NCBI RefSeq assembly: GCF_003403035.1
Contig: NZ_QURN01000004.1
Span: forward strand, 248,001-312,000
Source of the DNA: Mesorhizobium denitrificans
GTDB taxonomy: Bacteria; Pseudomonadota; Alphaproteobacteria; Rhizobiales; Rhizobiaceae
Length of the DNA: 64,000 bases
Reading direction: 5' to 3'
Shown here: one piece after another, positions 29,546-39,363 of the stretch
Layout of the letters: every line of letters begins with the position of its first letter
How positions within the stretch are numbered: position 1 is the first letter of the stretch
Notes under the pieces: generated by a model
What the model was told of the DNA's origin: nothing
The model's input: only the letters and a program-made list of their open reading frames with translations
The model's database searches: none
Translations under genes and position numbers: made by a program

Positions 29546-30934
29546 ATGGAAACTGAAGCAGTAGCGGCACATGAGCCGCAGGAATCGGCCGTGGCGACGA
29601 AGAAGGTATTCGTCAAGACATATGGCTGCCAGATGAACGTGTATGACAGTCAGCGCATGTCGGATGCGCTGGCCGCAGATGGCTATACGGCAACAGAAAG
29701 CATTGATGAAGCGGATCTGGTGCTTTTGAATACCTGCCATATCCGCGAAAAGGCTGCCGAAAAAGTCTACTCCGTGTTGGGTCGCCTTCGCGATATGAAG
29801 GCTGTCAGAGCGCGCGAAGGCCGCGAAATGATGGTGGGTGTGACGGGCTGCGTTGCGCAAGCCGAGGGCAGCGAAATACTGCGCCGTTCGTCTGCCGTGG
29901 ACCTGGTTGTCGGCCCGCAGACCTATCATCGTTTACCCGAAGTGGTGCGCAAGGCACGCGCGGGTGAGCGTATCGTCGAAACGGAATATGCGATCGAAGA
30001 CAAGTTCGAGCATTTGCCGCAACCCAAGCGCGCCGACGTCGCGCGGCGCGGCGTAACTGCTTTCCTGACGGTGCAGGAAGGCTGCGATAAGTTTTGCACA
30101 TTCTGTGTAGTTCCCTATACGCGCGGCTCGGAAGTTTCGCGCCCTGTGGCGCAGATCGTGACCGAGGCCGAAAAGCTGGCAGGAGCGGGGGTACGGGAGG
30201 TCACGCTATTGGGGCAGAACGTCAATGCGTGGCATGGCGAAGGGCCGGACGGCACTGAGTGGGGCCTCGGGCGGCTGCTGTTCAGACTGGCCGAGATTCC
30301 CGGTATCGCGCGACTGCGCTATACGACAAGTCATCCGCGTGACATGGATGATGAGCTAATTGCAGCGCATCGTGATCTTGAAATCCTGATGCCGTATCTT
30401 CATCTACCCGTTCAAAGTGGTTCTGACCGCATACTCAAGGCAATGAATCGTCAGCATCAGGCTGCGGAATATCTGAAGTTGCTTGAGCGCATTCGCTCGA
30501 TCAGACCCGACATTGCGATATCGGGCGATTTCATTGTTGGTTTCCCGGGCGAAAGCGACGCTGATTTCGACGACACGATGCGGCTGGTGGAAGAAGTTCG
30601 CTATGCCTCTGCCTACTCGTTCAAATATTCGCCGCGTCCGGGTACGCCCGGAGCCGAAATGGACGGACATGTGCCGGAAGATGTGAAGGACGAGCGGTTA
30701 CAGCGCCTGCAAGCGCTGCTGACGCGGCAGCAGAACGAATTTGCTGCTTCGCTTGTCGGCAAGAGTTTTCAGACCCTGATCGAAAAGCGGGGCAGACAGG
30801 ATGATCAGCTTGTTGGACGATCTCCTTGGTTGCAGCCCGTTATTGTTGATGAAAGTGCGGGCGGAATCGGCGACATTGTGAATGTACGAATCACGCGGCT
30901 GGGTACAAACAGCCTCTATGGCGAAGCCGCTTAA
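29546..30934 (+). CDS. miaB: tRNA-2-methylthio-N6-dimethylallyladenosine synthase
   Basis: A 462-residue radical-SAM methylthiotransferase that modifies A37 of tRNAs reading UNN codons. The N-terminal UPF0004 domain has [16 protein letters not shown] and TGCVAQ for the second cluster. The radical-SAM motif is [10 protein letters not shown], and a TRAM domain ends the protein. ATG 29546 lacks a clear ribosome site, so a later start is conceivable. It leads the miaB-phoH-ybeY-corC-lnt series, and phoH begins 11 bp later. Confidence 0.96.
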   Translation: METEAVAAHEPQESAVATKKVFVKTYGCQMNVYDSQRMSDALAADGYTATESIDEADLVLLNTCHIREKAAEKVYSVLGRLRDMKAVRAREGREMMVGVTGCVAQAEGSEILRRSSAVDLVVGPQTYHRLPEVVRKARAGERIVETEYAIEDKFEHLPQPKRADVARRGVTAFLTVQEGCDKFCTFCVVPYTRGSEVSRPVAQIVTEAEKLAGAGVREVTLLGQNVNAWHGEGPDGTEWGLGRLLFRLAEIPGIARLRYTTSHPRDMDDELIAAHRDLEILMPYLHLPVQSGSDRILKAMNRQHQAAEYLKLLERIRSIRPDIAISGDFIVGFPGESDADFDDTMRLVEEVRYASAYSFKYSPRPGTPGAEMDGHVPEDVKDERLQRLQALLTRQQNEFAASLVGKSFQTLIEKRGRQDDQLVGRSPWLQPVIVDESAGGIGDIVNVRITRLGTNSLYGEAA

Positions 30935-30945
30935 AGGAGATACGT

Positions 30946-31992
30946 TTGAGCGCTGCCGAATTGAAGCAGGTTTCAGCTCCCGGTGGAGCTTCAGATCTCG
31001 CGCATATCGTACTTACCTTCGACAACAACAAATTGGCGAGCGCGCTCTACGGACAGTTCGACGAGAACCTCGCGCGGCTGGAACAGAAACTCGGCGTTGA
31101 TATCCGCTCGCGTGGAAATCAGCTAACCATCAAGGGTGATCCGATTGCCTCCGAGCAGACGCGACGTGCACTGGATCATTTGTACGGCATTTTGCAAAAG
31201 GGCGGAAACATCGCCCAATCCGACGTCGATGGCGCGGTGCGTATGGCTGTCGCCGTGGACGACCAACTGACGCTGCCAACGCTGGAGCGAAAAGGGAAGG
31301 TTTCCGCCGCCCAGATCGCAACGCGCAAGCGCACCATTTACGCTCGATCTCAGAATCAGGACGCATATATGCGTGCGCTTGAGCGGTCCGAACTGGTGTT
31401 CGGTATCGGTCCTGCTGGTACGGGCAAGACGTTTCTCGCTGTTGCTTACGCGGCCAGCCTGTTGGAGCGGGGCATGGTGGAGCGCATCATTCTTTCACGT
31501 CCCGCTGTGGAAGCAGGCGAGCGGCTGGGCTTCCTGCCGGGTGACATGAAGGAGAAGGTCGATCCTTATCTGCGACCACTTTATGACGCGCTGTACGAAA
31601 TGATGCCGGCTGACAAGGTTGAACGGGCCATAACAGCGGAGGTGATCGAAATTGCGCCGCTCGCCTTTATGCGTGGCCGTACACTTTCAAACGCTGCGGT
31701 CATTCTGGACGAGGCGCAAAACACCACCACCATGCAGATGAAAATGTTCCTGACACGTCTCGGTGAAGGGTCGCGCATGATCGTGACGGGCGATCCGACG
31801 CAGATCGACTTGCCGCCCAACACCAAGTCTGGACTTGTTGACGCGCTGCGCATTCTTGACGGTGTGCCGGGCATGGTCACGGTGCGCTTTAACGATGCGG
31901 ACGTCGTGCGCCATCCTTTGGTTGCTGAAATCGTGAAAGCATATGATCGCGAGGGTAAGGTTTCGCGCGGGCTCCCCGTGGACGAAATTTGA
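30946..31992 (+). CDS. phoH: PhoH-family ATPase
   Basis: A 348-residue PhoH-like protein with Walker A GPAGTGKT in the central region, and the Walker B-like VILDEAQNTT and TGDPTQIDLP motifs of helicase-type ATPases. An N-terminal KH-like segment of ~100 residues precedes the ATPase domain. The start is TTG 30946, supported by AAAGGAGA just before it. Its position between miaB and ybeY is conserved in many proteobacteria and suggests a role in RNA or ribosome quality control, though its exact reaction is unsettled. Confidence 0.95.
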   Translation: MSAAELKQVSAPGGASDLAHIVLTFDNNKLASALYGQFDENLARLEQKLGVDIRSRGNQLTIKGDPIASEQTRRALDHLYGILQKGGNIAQSDVDGAVRMAVAVDDQLTLPTLERKGKVSAAQIATRKRTIYARSQNQDAYMRALERSELVFGIGPAGTGKTFLAVAYAASLLERGMVERIILSRPAVEAGERLGFLPGDMKEKVDPYLRPLYDALYEMMPADKVERAITAEVIEIAPLAFMRGRTLSNAAVILDEAQNTTTMQMKMFLTRLGEGSRMIVTGDPTQIDLPPNTKSGLVDALRILDGVPGMVTVRFNDADVVRHPLVAEIVKAYDREGKVSRGLPVDEI

Positions 31993-31998
31993 TTTGCT

Positions 31999-32499
31999 GT
32001 GAGCGTTGCAACTTCAAACGGGCCTACCCTTTCGCTCGATATTTCGGTGGAGGCGGGTGATTGGCCGCCTCTTTCCGAGCTTGAGGCAATCTGCGAGCGT
32101 GCGACAGGGGCAGCTCTGCTGGAGGTGGGGCGTCCGTTTTCGGCAATGGGCAGCGAGCTGAGTGTGCTTTTTACGGGCGATGAGCAGATCAGGCGCCTGA
32201 ATTCCGAATGGCGCGACAAAGATAAAGCTACAAATGTGCTGTCTTTTCCGGCGTTTACACCCACTCACGCCGGGCCAATTCCGCCTTTGCTCGGCGACAT
32301 TGTACTGGCCGCCGAAACGGTGAAGCGTGAGGCTGCGGAAGAAGGCAAGACTTTTCAAAACCATCTCACGCATCTCATTGTTCATGGGTTTTTGCACCTC
32401 GTCGGTTACGACCACGAGACGGATGAAGAAGCAGAAGAAATGGAAGAAGCGGAGCGTCGTGCACTCGCAAGGCTTGCTATCCCTGATCCCTACGAATAA
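31999..32499 (+). CDS. ybeY: Endoribonuclease / rRNA maturation factor YbeY
   Basis: A 166-residue single-strand metallo-endoribonuclease involved in 16S rRNA 3' end maturation and ribosome quality control. The zinc motif [11 protein letters not shown] and the strand NVLSFPAF are diagnostic. It starts at GTG 31999, six bases after phoH. The C-terminus is acidic ([13 protein letters not shown]). Confidence 0.95.
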   Translation: MSVATSNGPTLSLDISVEAGDWPPLSELEAICERATGAALLEVGRPFSAMGSELSVLFTGDEQIRRLNSEWRDKDKATNVLSFPAFTPTHAGPIPPLLGDIVLAAETVKREAAEEGKTFQNHLTHLIVHGFLHLVGYDHETDEEAEEMEEAERRALARLAIPDPYE

Positions 32500-32525
32500 T
32501 TAGAAGGTCTTAGCGACGGAAGAAA

Positions 32526-33578
32526 ATGAACGACAAGACAGATACTGCCGAGCGGCCCGAAGCCGCTAACGGCAAGGCCGAAAAGACCGAAGACGGTCCG
32601 AGTAGCGGCTTAAGTCACGCCCAATCAGCGGAACGCCATTCCTTTTTTGAGCGGGTGGCGGGGCTTTTCCGGCAGCGGAATGGCAGTTCCTTGCGCGAGG
32701 ATCTCGCGGACGCGCTTTCAGAGACAGCACCCGAGGCCGAGGCGTTTTCGCCGGGTGAGCGGGCAATGCTCAACAATATCCTAAGGTTGCGCGAAGTTCG
32801 CGTCGAGGACGTCATGGTGCCGCGCGCCGATGTCGAGGCTGTTGAAATCGGCACAACCGTTGGCGAATTGATGAATATTTTCGAGGATAGCGGCCATTCG
32901 CGCATGCCGGTCTATGCGGAGACGCTCGATGATCCTCGTGGAATGGTGCACATTCGTGACTTGCTCGCACATGTAACGCGCAGCGCACGCGCCAAGAAAG
33001 GCCGCAGCCGCAAGCCGACGCCAAATGCAGCGCTGAACCTTTCAACTGTCGATTTGGGCAAGACTATCGGCGAACTGAATCTTATCCGTACGGTGCTATT
33101 CGTTCCTCCGTCGATGCTGGCGTCGGATTTGATGGCGCGCATGCAGACAAGCCGCACGCAGATGGCGCTGGTTATCGACGAATATGGCGGTACAGACGGT
33201 CTGGTTTCGCTGGAAGACATCGTTGAGATGGTCGTCGGCGATATTGAAGACGAGCATGACGAGGAAGAACCGCTGATCACCAAAACGGGCGACGGTGTGT
33301 TCGTGGTAGATGCGAAGGCCGAGATCGAGGATGTTGCCAAGGCCGTTGGAGGCGATTTCGCTCCAGGCGAACACGGTGAGTATGTGGATACGATTGGCGG
33401 CATGATTTTCAATGCGCTGGGTCGCGTCCCTGCTCGCGGCGAGGTTGTGCAGCCAATTCCGGGCTATGAGTTCCATGTGCTGGATGCGGATCCGCGCCGG
33501 GTGAAGCGTGTGCGGATCGTGGCAAGCCACAAGGGCGAGCGTCGCAGGCGTCCTGTTACAAAGCCCGAGCAGGAGTAG
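32526..33578 (+). CDS. CorC/HlyC-type CBS-domain protein (hemolysin-family transporter-associated domain)
   Basis: A 350-residue soluble protein with two CBS domains (from VEDVMVPRADVEAVE and a second in LASDLMARMQTSRTQMALVIDEYGG) and a C-terminal CorC_HlyC domain (ending in GYEFHVLDADPRRVKRVRI). It lacks the transmembrane CNNM part. The gene is the usual neighbour of ybeY and lnt and is often called corC or tlyC. It is linked to divalent-cation tolerance in some bacteria. The N-terminal ~40 residues are charged and low-complexity. Confidence 0.92.
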   Translation: MNDKTDTAERPEAANGKAEKTEDGPSSGLSHAQSAERHSFFERVAGLFRQRNGSSLREDLADALSETAPEAEAFSPGERAMLNNILRLREVRVEDVMVPRADVEAVEIGTTVGELMNIFEDSGHSRMPVYAETLDDPRGMVHIRDLLAHVTRSARAKKGRSRKPTPNAALNLSTVDLGKTIGELNLIRTVLFVPPSMLASDLMARMQTSRTQMALVIDEYGGTDGLVSLEDIVEMVVGDIEDEHDEEEPLITKTGDGVFVVDAKAEIEDVAKAVGGDFAPGEHGEYVDTIGGMIFNALGRVPARGEVVQPIPGYEFHVLDADPRRVKRVRIVASHKGERRRRPVTKPEQE

Positions 33579-33669
33579 AACTCACTTCCGCCTTAACTTA
33601 AGGTGTGTTTGGCCGTTGCCTTGCGGCCTGATACACCTTTGCTTCGGTGATTCGAGGGAAGCCGCGTTA

Positions 33670-35247
33670 ATGAACCGACTGGCGGGCAACATTGTCCTAT
33701 TGTCCGGCGGAAAGCGCACACTTGCTGCTGTGCTTGCGGGTGCATTTGCCGTTTTGACACAAGCGCCTTTCGATTTCATGCTGGCAGGCTTCATATCTTT
33801 TCCAGTTCTCGCCTGGTTGCTGGATGGCGCTGCACCTGCCCCATCAGCGAGCATGCTCGGCCGCCTAAAGCCATCTTTTCGGGTCGGCTGGTGGTTTGGC
33901 TTCGGCTATTTCCTCGCAGGCTTATGGTGGATTGGTGGCGCAGTCATGGTCGAAAGCCAGACTTATGCGTGGGCCCTGCCGTTTGCCATTGTAGGGTTGC
34001 CATTGCTGCTCGCGATCTATTTTGGCATCGCAACCGCGCTGGCGCGTATTTTCTGGACCGACGGTATCGGGCGCATCGCAGCTCTGGCCTTCGCGTTTGC
34101 CTTGGCGGAATGGCTGCGCGAAGCACTGTTCACTGGCTTCCCCTGGAATCCCGTAGGTTTCGGCCTGATGCCGATCCCGCTGTTGATGCAAAGCGTAGGC
34201 GTTGTCGGTGTTATCGGAATGAATGCGCTGGCTGTTTTCATTTTCGCAATGCCGGCATTGCTCGTAGGCCGCAAGCACAGGCCTGTTGGCATACTTGCTG
34301 CGATTGCATTGCTGGCAGCTCATGCCGGGTATGGCTTTTACAGCATGACGCGCGAGCAGCCCGTTGCGGAAACGCTGCAGGTTCGAATCGTTCAGCCAAA
34401 TATCGATCTTACCGAAAAATGGGACGAGACCGTACGCGACCGGATTTTTGCGTCCGAGCTTTCACTTTCGAAGCAACCGCCTGCAACGGGAAAACAAAAG
34501 CCGCAACTCATTGTTTGGCCGGAAACGTCTATCCCGTTCCTGTTTCAGGAGCATCCGGACGGCCTGCGTATGATAGGCGATATGCTCAATGACGGGCAGA
34601 CGCTGTTCGCCGGCGTTGCGCGAACCGAAGGCGGCGGAGATTCGACGCTCTACTACAACTCAATCGTCTCGATTAACGACAAAGGCGAAATCGCAGATGC
34701 GGTGGACAAGGTCCATCTGGTGCCATTTGGCGAATACATCCCATTTGAAGACTTTTTCGAGCGCATAGGAATCAATCAGTTCGTCTCTGGTCCGATGAAT
34801 TTCGTGGCGGGTGCGAACCGTCATCCCCTATCGACCCCCGGTGGGTTCAGCGCTCTGCCCTACATTTGCTACGAGATAATTTTCCCTGACCTGATGATGC
34901 AGCCGTCTCCGGCCAAGAGCTTCATTCTGAATGTCACCAACGATGCATGGTTCGGAAACACGCCGGGACCGTATCAGCATTTACGGCAGGCACAGATAAG
35001 GGCCGTGGAGACTGGCCTGCCGGTCGTACGCGCGGCAAATACTGGAATCTCGGCGTTCATCGATGAAAAGGGGCGCGTGCTCGACGCGCTTGCCATTGAA
35101 AGTCAGGGCATACTCGACACCAGTTTGAGAGTACCCGCTAACAGTCAAATGGATTCGCGACTGCAAAATAAGATTGGCGCAGGCATAGCGCTCCTATTTG
35201 CGCTAGTAGCCGCAATACTCGCGCTGCAGCGCAAAATGAAAAATTGA
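33670..35247 (+). CDS. lnt: Apolipoprotein N-acyltransferase
   Basis: A 525-residue inner-membrane enzyme that adds the third acyl chain to lipoproteins. About six to eight helices are followed by a periplasmic nitrilase domain. The catalytic triad is Glu285 (VWPETS), Lys347 (DKVHLVPFGEY) and Cys400 (ICYEIIFPD). ATG 33670 is preceded by GAGGGA; an in-frame extension to 33508 would run deep into the preceding gene and is rejected. A C-terminal helix closes the protein. Confidence 0.96.
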   Translation: MNRLAGNIVLLSGGKRTLAAVLAGAFAVLTQAPFDFMLAGFISFPVLAWLLDGAAPAPSASMLGRLKPSFRVGWWFGFGYFLAGLWWIGGAVMVESQTYAWALPFAIVGLPLLLAIYFGIATALARIFWTDGIGRIAALAFAFALAEWLREALFTGFPWNPVGFGLMPIPLLMQSVGVVGVIGMNALAVFIFAMPALLVGRKHRPVGILAAIALLAAHAGYGFYSMTREQPVAETLQVRIVQPNIDLTEKWDETVRDRIFASELSLSKQPPATGKQKPQLIVWPETSIPFLFQEHPDGLRMIGDMLNDGQTLFAGVARTEGGGDSTLYYNSIVSINDKGEIADAVDKVHLVPFGEYIPFEDFFERIGINQFVSGPMNFVAGANRHPLSTPGGFSALPYICYEIIFPDLMMQPSPAKSFILNVTNDAWFGNTPGPYQHLRQAQIRAVETGLPVVRAANTGISAFIDEKGRVLDALAIESQGILDTSLRVPANSQMDSRLQNKIGAGIALLFALVAAILALQRKMKN

Positions 35248-35357
35248 CTGCAAACTAATTTAGATGTAGCGCATATAGTGTGAAAACACGCGCTGCTTGC
35301 AGTCATGAACTTCTGCATCCAGCAGGTGTATTTCCTTGTACTTTTCTGGGGATACCG

Positions 35358-35771
35358 ATGGGTGAGAATAAGAAAAAGGCCAACCCGATCGACGTTCATG
35401 TGGGCAGTCGCATCCGCCTTCGCCGAAATATGCTGGGCATGAGCCAAGAACGCTTGGGCGAAAGCTTGGGAATTACGTTTCAACAGGTGCAAAAATACGA
35501 AAAAGGCACAAACCGTGTAGGCGCAAGCCGGTTGCAGGCAATTGCCAGCATTCTCGGCGTACCGGTTTCCTTCTTCTTTGAAGACGCAGCGAACGCGGAG
35601 GCTGGACGAACCGGTTTTGCCGAGCCGGATCAAGGCTTTTCGCTCCTGGAATTCTGTTCAAGCACGGAGGGCCTTCAACTCAACAGAGCATATATCGCTA
35701 TTGATGACGCCAAGGTTCGCCGCCGCGTACTCGATCTGGTTAAGGCTTTAAGCGCGACCGCGGAAGCTTGA
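35358..35771 (+). CDS. XRE-family HTH regulator (PraR/PhrR-like)
   Basis: A 137-residue protein with a Cro/CI helix-turn-helix at residues ~12-70 (VGSRIRLRRNMLGMSQERLG, then ITFQQVQKYEKGTNRVGASR). The C-terminal part is short, with no sensor domain evident. Homologues between lnt and metK occur across Rhizobiales; related proteins named PraR/PhrR affect biofilm and quorum sensing or acid response, but that role is not shown here. ATG 35358 follows GGGGA; an in-frame extension to 35280 is unsupported. Confidence 0.85.
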   Translation: MGENKKKANPIDVHVGSRIRLRRNMLGMSQERLGESLGITFQQVQKYEKGTNRVGASRLQAIASILGVPVSFFFEDAANAEAGRTGFAEPDQGFSLLEFCSSTEGLQLNRAYIAIDDAKVRRRVLDLVKALSATAEA

Positions 35772-35879
35772 TGCTCGTTTTTGCTCAAGGAAAGAACGGC
35801 GTTTGCTTGACGCTGCGAAACGGGAAAGCTACAGGACGCCACCAGCTTAAAGCCGGTAATTTCTTCTAAAGGGCAACCT

Positions 35880-37142
35880 GTGCGCAAAGATTATCTCTTC
35901 ACAAGCGAATCCGTATCCGAAGGTCATCCCGACAAGGTTTGTGATCGAATATCGGACGAAATCGTCGATCTCGTTTATCGCGAAGCACGAAAAACCGGCA
36001 TGGACCCATGGAAGGTCCGCGTGGCGTGCGAAACCTTGGCTACGACTAACCGTGTGGTTATCGCGGGCGAGGTTCGGGTTCCTGACACGCTTCTGAAGAA
36101 GGGCAAGGACGGCGAGGTTCTGCTGGATAAGGCAGGACATCCGGTCGTGAATCCTTCCAAGTTCAAGGCTGTGGCCCGCAAGGCAATAAAGGCGATTGGC
36201 TACGAACAGGCAGGCTTCCACTGGAAAAATGCCAAGATCGACGTTCTGCTGCACGGGCAATCGCCTGATATTGGTCAGGGCGTAGACAACGCGGCCGACC
36301 GCCAGGGCGAAGAAGGTGCTGGCGATCAGGGTATTATGTTCGGCTACGCTTGCCGCGAAACGCCAGACCTTATGCCTGCGCCGATCTACTACAGCCACAA
36401 GATGCTGGAAAAGCTCGCCGAAGCGCGCCATTCCGGTAAGGGCGAGGTTGGCAAGCTTGGTCCGGATGCAAAGAGCCAGGTTACGGTTCGCTACATCGAT
36501 GGCGAGGCAGCCGAAGTAACGCAGATCGTTCTCTCGACGCAGCATATGGATGAAAGCTGGGATTCGAAGAAGGTCCGACAAGTTGTCGAACCCTATATTC
36601 GTGATGCGCTCGGCGATCTGAAAATTGCGGATAATTGCAACTGGTACATCAATCCGACCGGCAAGTTTGTGATTGGTGGGCCAGACGGTGACGCGGGCCT
36701 CACGGGCCGCAAGATCATTGTGGACACCTATGGCGGCGCGGCTCCCCACGGTGGCGGCGCTTTCTCCGGCAAGGACACAACGAAGGTTGACCGTTCTGCA
36801 GCGTACGCTGCCCGTTATCTTGCCAAGAATGTGGTCGCGGCCGGTATTGCGGATCGCTGCACCATCCAGCTTTCTTACGCCATTGGGGTGGCTCAACCCT
36901 TGTCCATTTATGTCGACCTGCATGGCACGGGGAAGGTAGACGAGGCAAAGTTGGAGAAGGCATTGCGCGACGTGATGGACCTTTCCCCGACGGGGATTCG
37001 TCGACATCTGGACCTCAACAAGCCGGTTTATGCAAAGACAACCGCTTACGGACATTTTGGACGCAAGCCCGGCCGTGATGGCTCTTTCTCGTGGGAGAAG
37101 ACGGATCTGACCGGCGCGCTCAAGAAAGCGCTCGCCGCCTGA
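35880..37142 (+). CDS. metK: S-adenosylmethionine synthetase
   Basis: A 420-residue enzyme that makes S-adenosylmethionine from methionine and ATP. Visible signatures are [15 protein letters not shown] at the N-terminus, the loop [12 protein letters not shown], and [16 protein letters not shown] near the centre. It is some 30 residues longer than E. coli MetK, as is normal for alphaproteobacteria. It starts at GTG 35880, with AAAGGG six bases upstream. A 108-bp leader with two small stem-loops precedes it. Confidence 0.97.
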   Translation: MRKDYLFTSESVSEGHPDKVCDRISDEIVDLVYREARKTGMDPWKVRVACETLATTNRVVIAGEVRVPDTLLKKGKDGEVLLDKAGHPVVNPSKFKAVARKAIKAIGYEQAGFHWKNAKIDVLLHGQSPDIGQGVDNAADRQGEEGAGDQGIMFGYACRETPDLMPAPIYYSHKMLEKLAEARHSGKGEVGKLGPDAKSQVTVRYIDGEAAEVTQIVLSTQHMDESWDSKKVRQVVEPYIRDALGDLKIADNCNWYINPTGKFVIGGPDGDAGLTGRKIIVDTYGGAAPHGGGAFSGKDTTKVDRSAAYAARYLAKNVVAAGIADRCTIQLSYAIGVAQPLSIYVDLHGTGKVDEAKLEKALRDVMDLSPTGIRRHLDLNKPVYAKTTAYGHFGRKPGRDGSFSWEKTDLTGALKKALAA

Positions 37143-37155
37143 GCTTGTTCTTGAA

Positions 37156-37857
37156 ATGGCGAGTGACGAAAACCAGCTGGCAGGGGGCGCTTTTTTTGGC
37201 CGCAGACGGGGCCGCCCCCTTCGCCAACATCAGGAGCAATCCTACGAGGCTGGTCAGAAGGCCTATTGGCTGGATCTTTCGACGGCACCACCATCTCGGC
37301 TAACCACCCTGTTCCCTGCGGACGTCCAAGAAGTTCGGCTCGAAATTGGCTTTGGTGGTGGCGAACACCTTCTGCACAGAGCCATCGAAAATCCGTCCAT
37401 CGGTTACATTGGCGTCGAGCCTTTCATCAACGGAATGGCCAAGGTGATGGCTGCGCTTGCGCTGCGGCCACTCAACAATGTGCGCCTCTATGGCGAGGAT
37501 GGGGTGAATGTTCTGGATTGGCTCCCCACTGCATCACTTGCGGGGATAGACCTTTTTTATCCCGATCCGTGGCCGAAGAAAAAGCATTGGAAGCGCCGCT
37601 TCGTCAGTCAGACAAATCTGGCTCGATTCCATCGCGTACTGGTTCCCGGCGGCATGTTTCGTTTCGCATCGGATATCGAACACTACGTGAATTGGACTCT
37701 GCTTGAATGTGCCGATCACGGTGGCTTTGAGTGGCTTGCCGACAATGCTGATGATTGGCGTAAGCCATATGAGGGTTGGCCGGGAACGCGTTATGAAGCC
37801 AAGGCTTTGCGCGAGGGCAGAGTGCCCGCTTACCTACGTTTTCGCCGCTCAACCTGA
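37156..37857 (+). CDS. trmB: tRNA (guanine-N7-)-methyltransferase
   Basis: A 233-residue SAM-dependent enzyme that methylates G46 of tRNAs. The SAM-binding motif is [12 protein letters not shown], with GVEPF following. The family block [18 protein letters not shown] and the C-terminal [16 protein letters not shown] are diagnostic. It begins 13 bp after metK and so may share its transcript and its SAM supply. Confidence 0.95.
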   Translation: MASDENQLAGGAFFGRRRGRPLRQHQEQSYEAGQKAYWLDLSTAPPSRLTTLFPADVQEVRLEIGFGGGEHLLHRAIENPSIGYIGVEPFINGMAKVMAALALRPLNNVRLYGEDGVNVLDWLPTASLAGIDLFYPDPWPKKKHWKRRFVSQTNLARFHRVLVPGGMFRFASDIEHYVNWTLLECADHGGFEWLADNADDWRKPYEGWPGTRYEAKALREGRVPAYLRFRRST

Positions 37858-37930
37858 GAGCGCAAGCAAATGCTGGAAATATGCGACTTGCTGAGTCATA
37901 GTTGCTCCCGCAGTTTTAGGGAGGAATTCA

Positions 37931-38875
37931 GTGAAGAAATTTATTTTGGCAACCGTTTTGACGGGTGCGCTGGCCGCGCCTGCTCTTGCAACTGACTATA
38001 AGATCATGGCTCCGGCTGCGCCGGGCGGCGGATGGGATCAGACCGCTCGCTCCATGCAGAGCGCTCTGCAGGATGAAAAGATTTCCGATAGTGTTCAGGT
38101 TTACAACGTTCCGGGTGCGGGCGGTACAATCGGATTGGCGCAGTTTGTCAATCAGGCCAATGGCGATCCATCGCAATTGATCGTCGGCGGCTATGTCATG
38201 GTGGGTGCCATTCTCACCAACAATTCGCCAGTAACGCTTGACCAGATTACGCCGATTGCGCGCCTGACCGGCGAATATGAAGCGATTGTCGTGCCCGCCG
38301 CATCCGACATCAAGGATATGGCTGGGCTGGTTGAAAAGCTGAAGGCAGATCCCGGCTCGGTTTCATGGGGCGGAGGATCGGCAGGCGGTACGGACCACAT
38401 TACGGCGGGCCTTATCGCCAAGGCTGCGGGCGTTGACCCGACCAAAGTAAACTACATCGCATTTTCCGGTGGTGGTGAAGCTCTTGCTGCCATTCTCGGC
38501 AATCAGGTCACTGTCGGGATTTCCGGTTATGGCGAGTTTGCTGAGCAAGTGAAGGGTGGAACGCTGCGCATAATCGGCATTTCAAGTGACGAGCGCGTGG
38601 CTGGCATCGATGCGCCAACCTATAAGGAGAGCGGTGTTGATGTGTCGATCCAGAATTGGCGCATGGTTGCCGCTGCGCCGGGCATCAGCGATGAGCAGAA
38701 AGCGGCCATTACGGCCGACATCGAAAAGATGAACAATTCCGAGACATGGAAGAAGACGCTCGCAGACAAGGGCTGGGCAAACACCTATCTCGCGGGAGAC
38801 GCATTTACCGAGCAACTCAAGAAGGACGTCGCTTCGACGACTGAAATTCTCAAAGATATCGGCTTGGTTAAATGA
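37931..38875 (+). CDS. tctC: Tripartite tricarboxylate transporter, periplasmic binding protein
   Basis: A 314-residue secreted binding protein with the signal peptide MKKFILATVLTGALAAPALA. Typical TctC features follow: MAPAAPGGGWDQTAR, VYNVPGAGGTIG, GGGSAGGTDH and a C-terminal TTEILKDIGL. It delivers citrate or another carboxylate to the TctAB channel. The start is GTG 37931 after a very good GGGAGGA. It is coupled to tctB by an ATGA overlap. The substrate cannot be read from sequence. Confidence 0.93.
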   Translation: MKKFILATVLTGALAAPALATDYKIMAPAAPGGGWDQTARSMQSALQDEKISDSVQVYNVPGAGGTIGLAQFVNQANGDPSQLIVGGYVMVGAILTNNSPVTLDQITPIARLTGEYEAIVVPAASDIKDMAGLVEKLKADPGSVSWGGGSAGGTDHITAGLIAKAAGVDPTKVNYIAFSGGGEALAAILGNQVTVGISGYGEFAEQVKGGTLRIIGISSDERVAGIDAPTYKESGVDVSIQNWRMVAAAPGISDEQKAAITADIEKMNNSETWKKTLADKGWANTYLAGDAFTEQLKKDVASTTEILKDIGLVK

Positions 38876-39354
38876 GCACTGGAAGCTCTGGCGAACAGCG
38901 CCGCCCAGATAGGGCGGTGCTTGTTATCGCTGCGGTGTTGATGGTGGTCGCCATCGGCATCGGCTATGGCACAATGCAGCAAGGCGGCGTGGCCGGCTAT
39001 TCGCCGGTGGGTCCGAAAACCGTTCCTTACATCATCGCCGCAGCGCTGGCAGGCTTGTCGATCATGACGGCGATAGCTGGCTTGCGCGGCGATTTTCCCG
39101 AGCGTGAAGAGCAGAACGTTCCGCCAATTCTCTGGATCTTGGGTGGCCTTGCTATTCAAATGCTGACGATGAAAACGGTTGGTTTTTCATTGGCGACTGG
39201 CGTGCTCTTCGCGGCAACCGCAAAAGGCTTTGGCCGAGGTCCGCTGTGGCTGACTATTCCTGTGGGCGTCGTATTCTCTTTCATCGTTTGGTTCATATTC
39301 TCAAAGGGCCTGCAACTTTCGCTTCCGGCAGGACCATTCGAGCGGCTTTTCTAG
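38872..39354 (+). CDS. tctB: Tripartite tricarboxylate transporter, small membrane subunit
   Basis: A 160-residue inner-membrane protein with about four helices. It has the family layout of a short charged N-terminus, a first helix, a region SPVGPKTVPYIIAAALAG, and a hydrophobic C-terminal hairpin with VFSFIVWFIFSKGLQLSLP. It forms the membrane complex with TctA. ATG 38872 overlaps the tctC stop, and tctA begins nine bases after its own stop. Confidence 0.9.
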   Translation: MSTGSSGEQRRPDRAVLVIAAVLMVVAIGIGYGTMQQGGVAGYSPVGPKTVPYIIAAALAGLSIMTAIAGLRGDFPEREEQNVPPILWILGGLAIQMLTMKTVGFSLATGVLFAATAKGFGRGPLWLTIPVGVVFSFIVWFIFSKGLQLSLPAGPFERLF

Positions 39355-39363
39355 GATCATCAA

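Noticed and set aside
35772-35879. A SAM-II or other SAM riboswitch before metK
   Set aside because: The expected core pairing and conserved segments could not be matched, so it is listed only as an unclassified leader.
35847-37055. A 402-codon open frame opposite metK
   Set aside because: metK is certain, and the antisense product has no recognisable domain.
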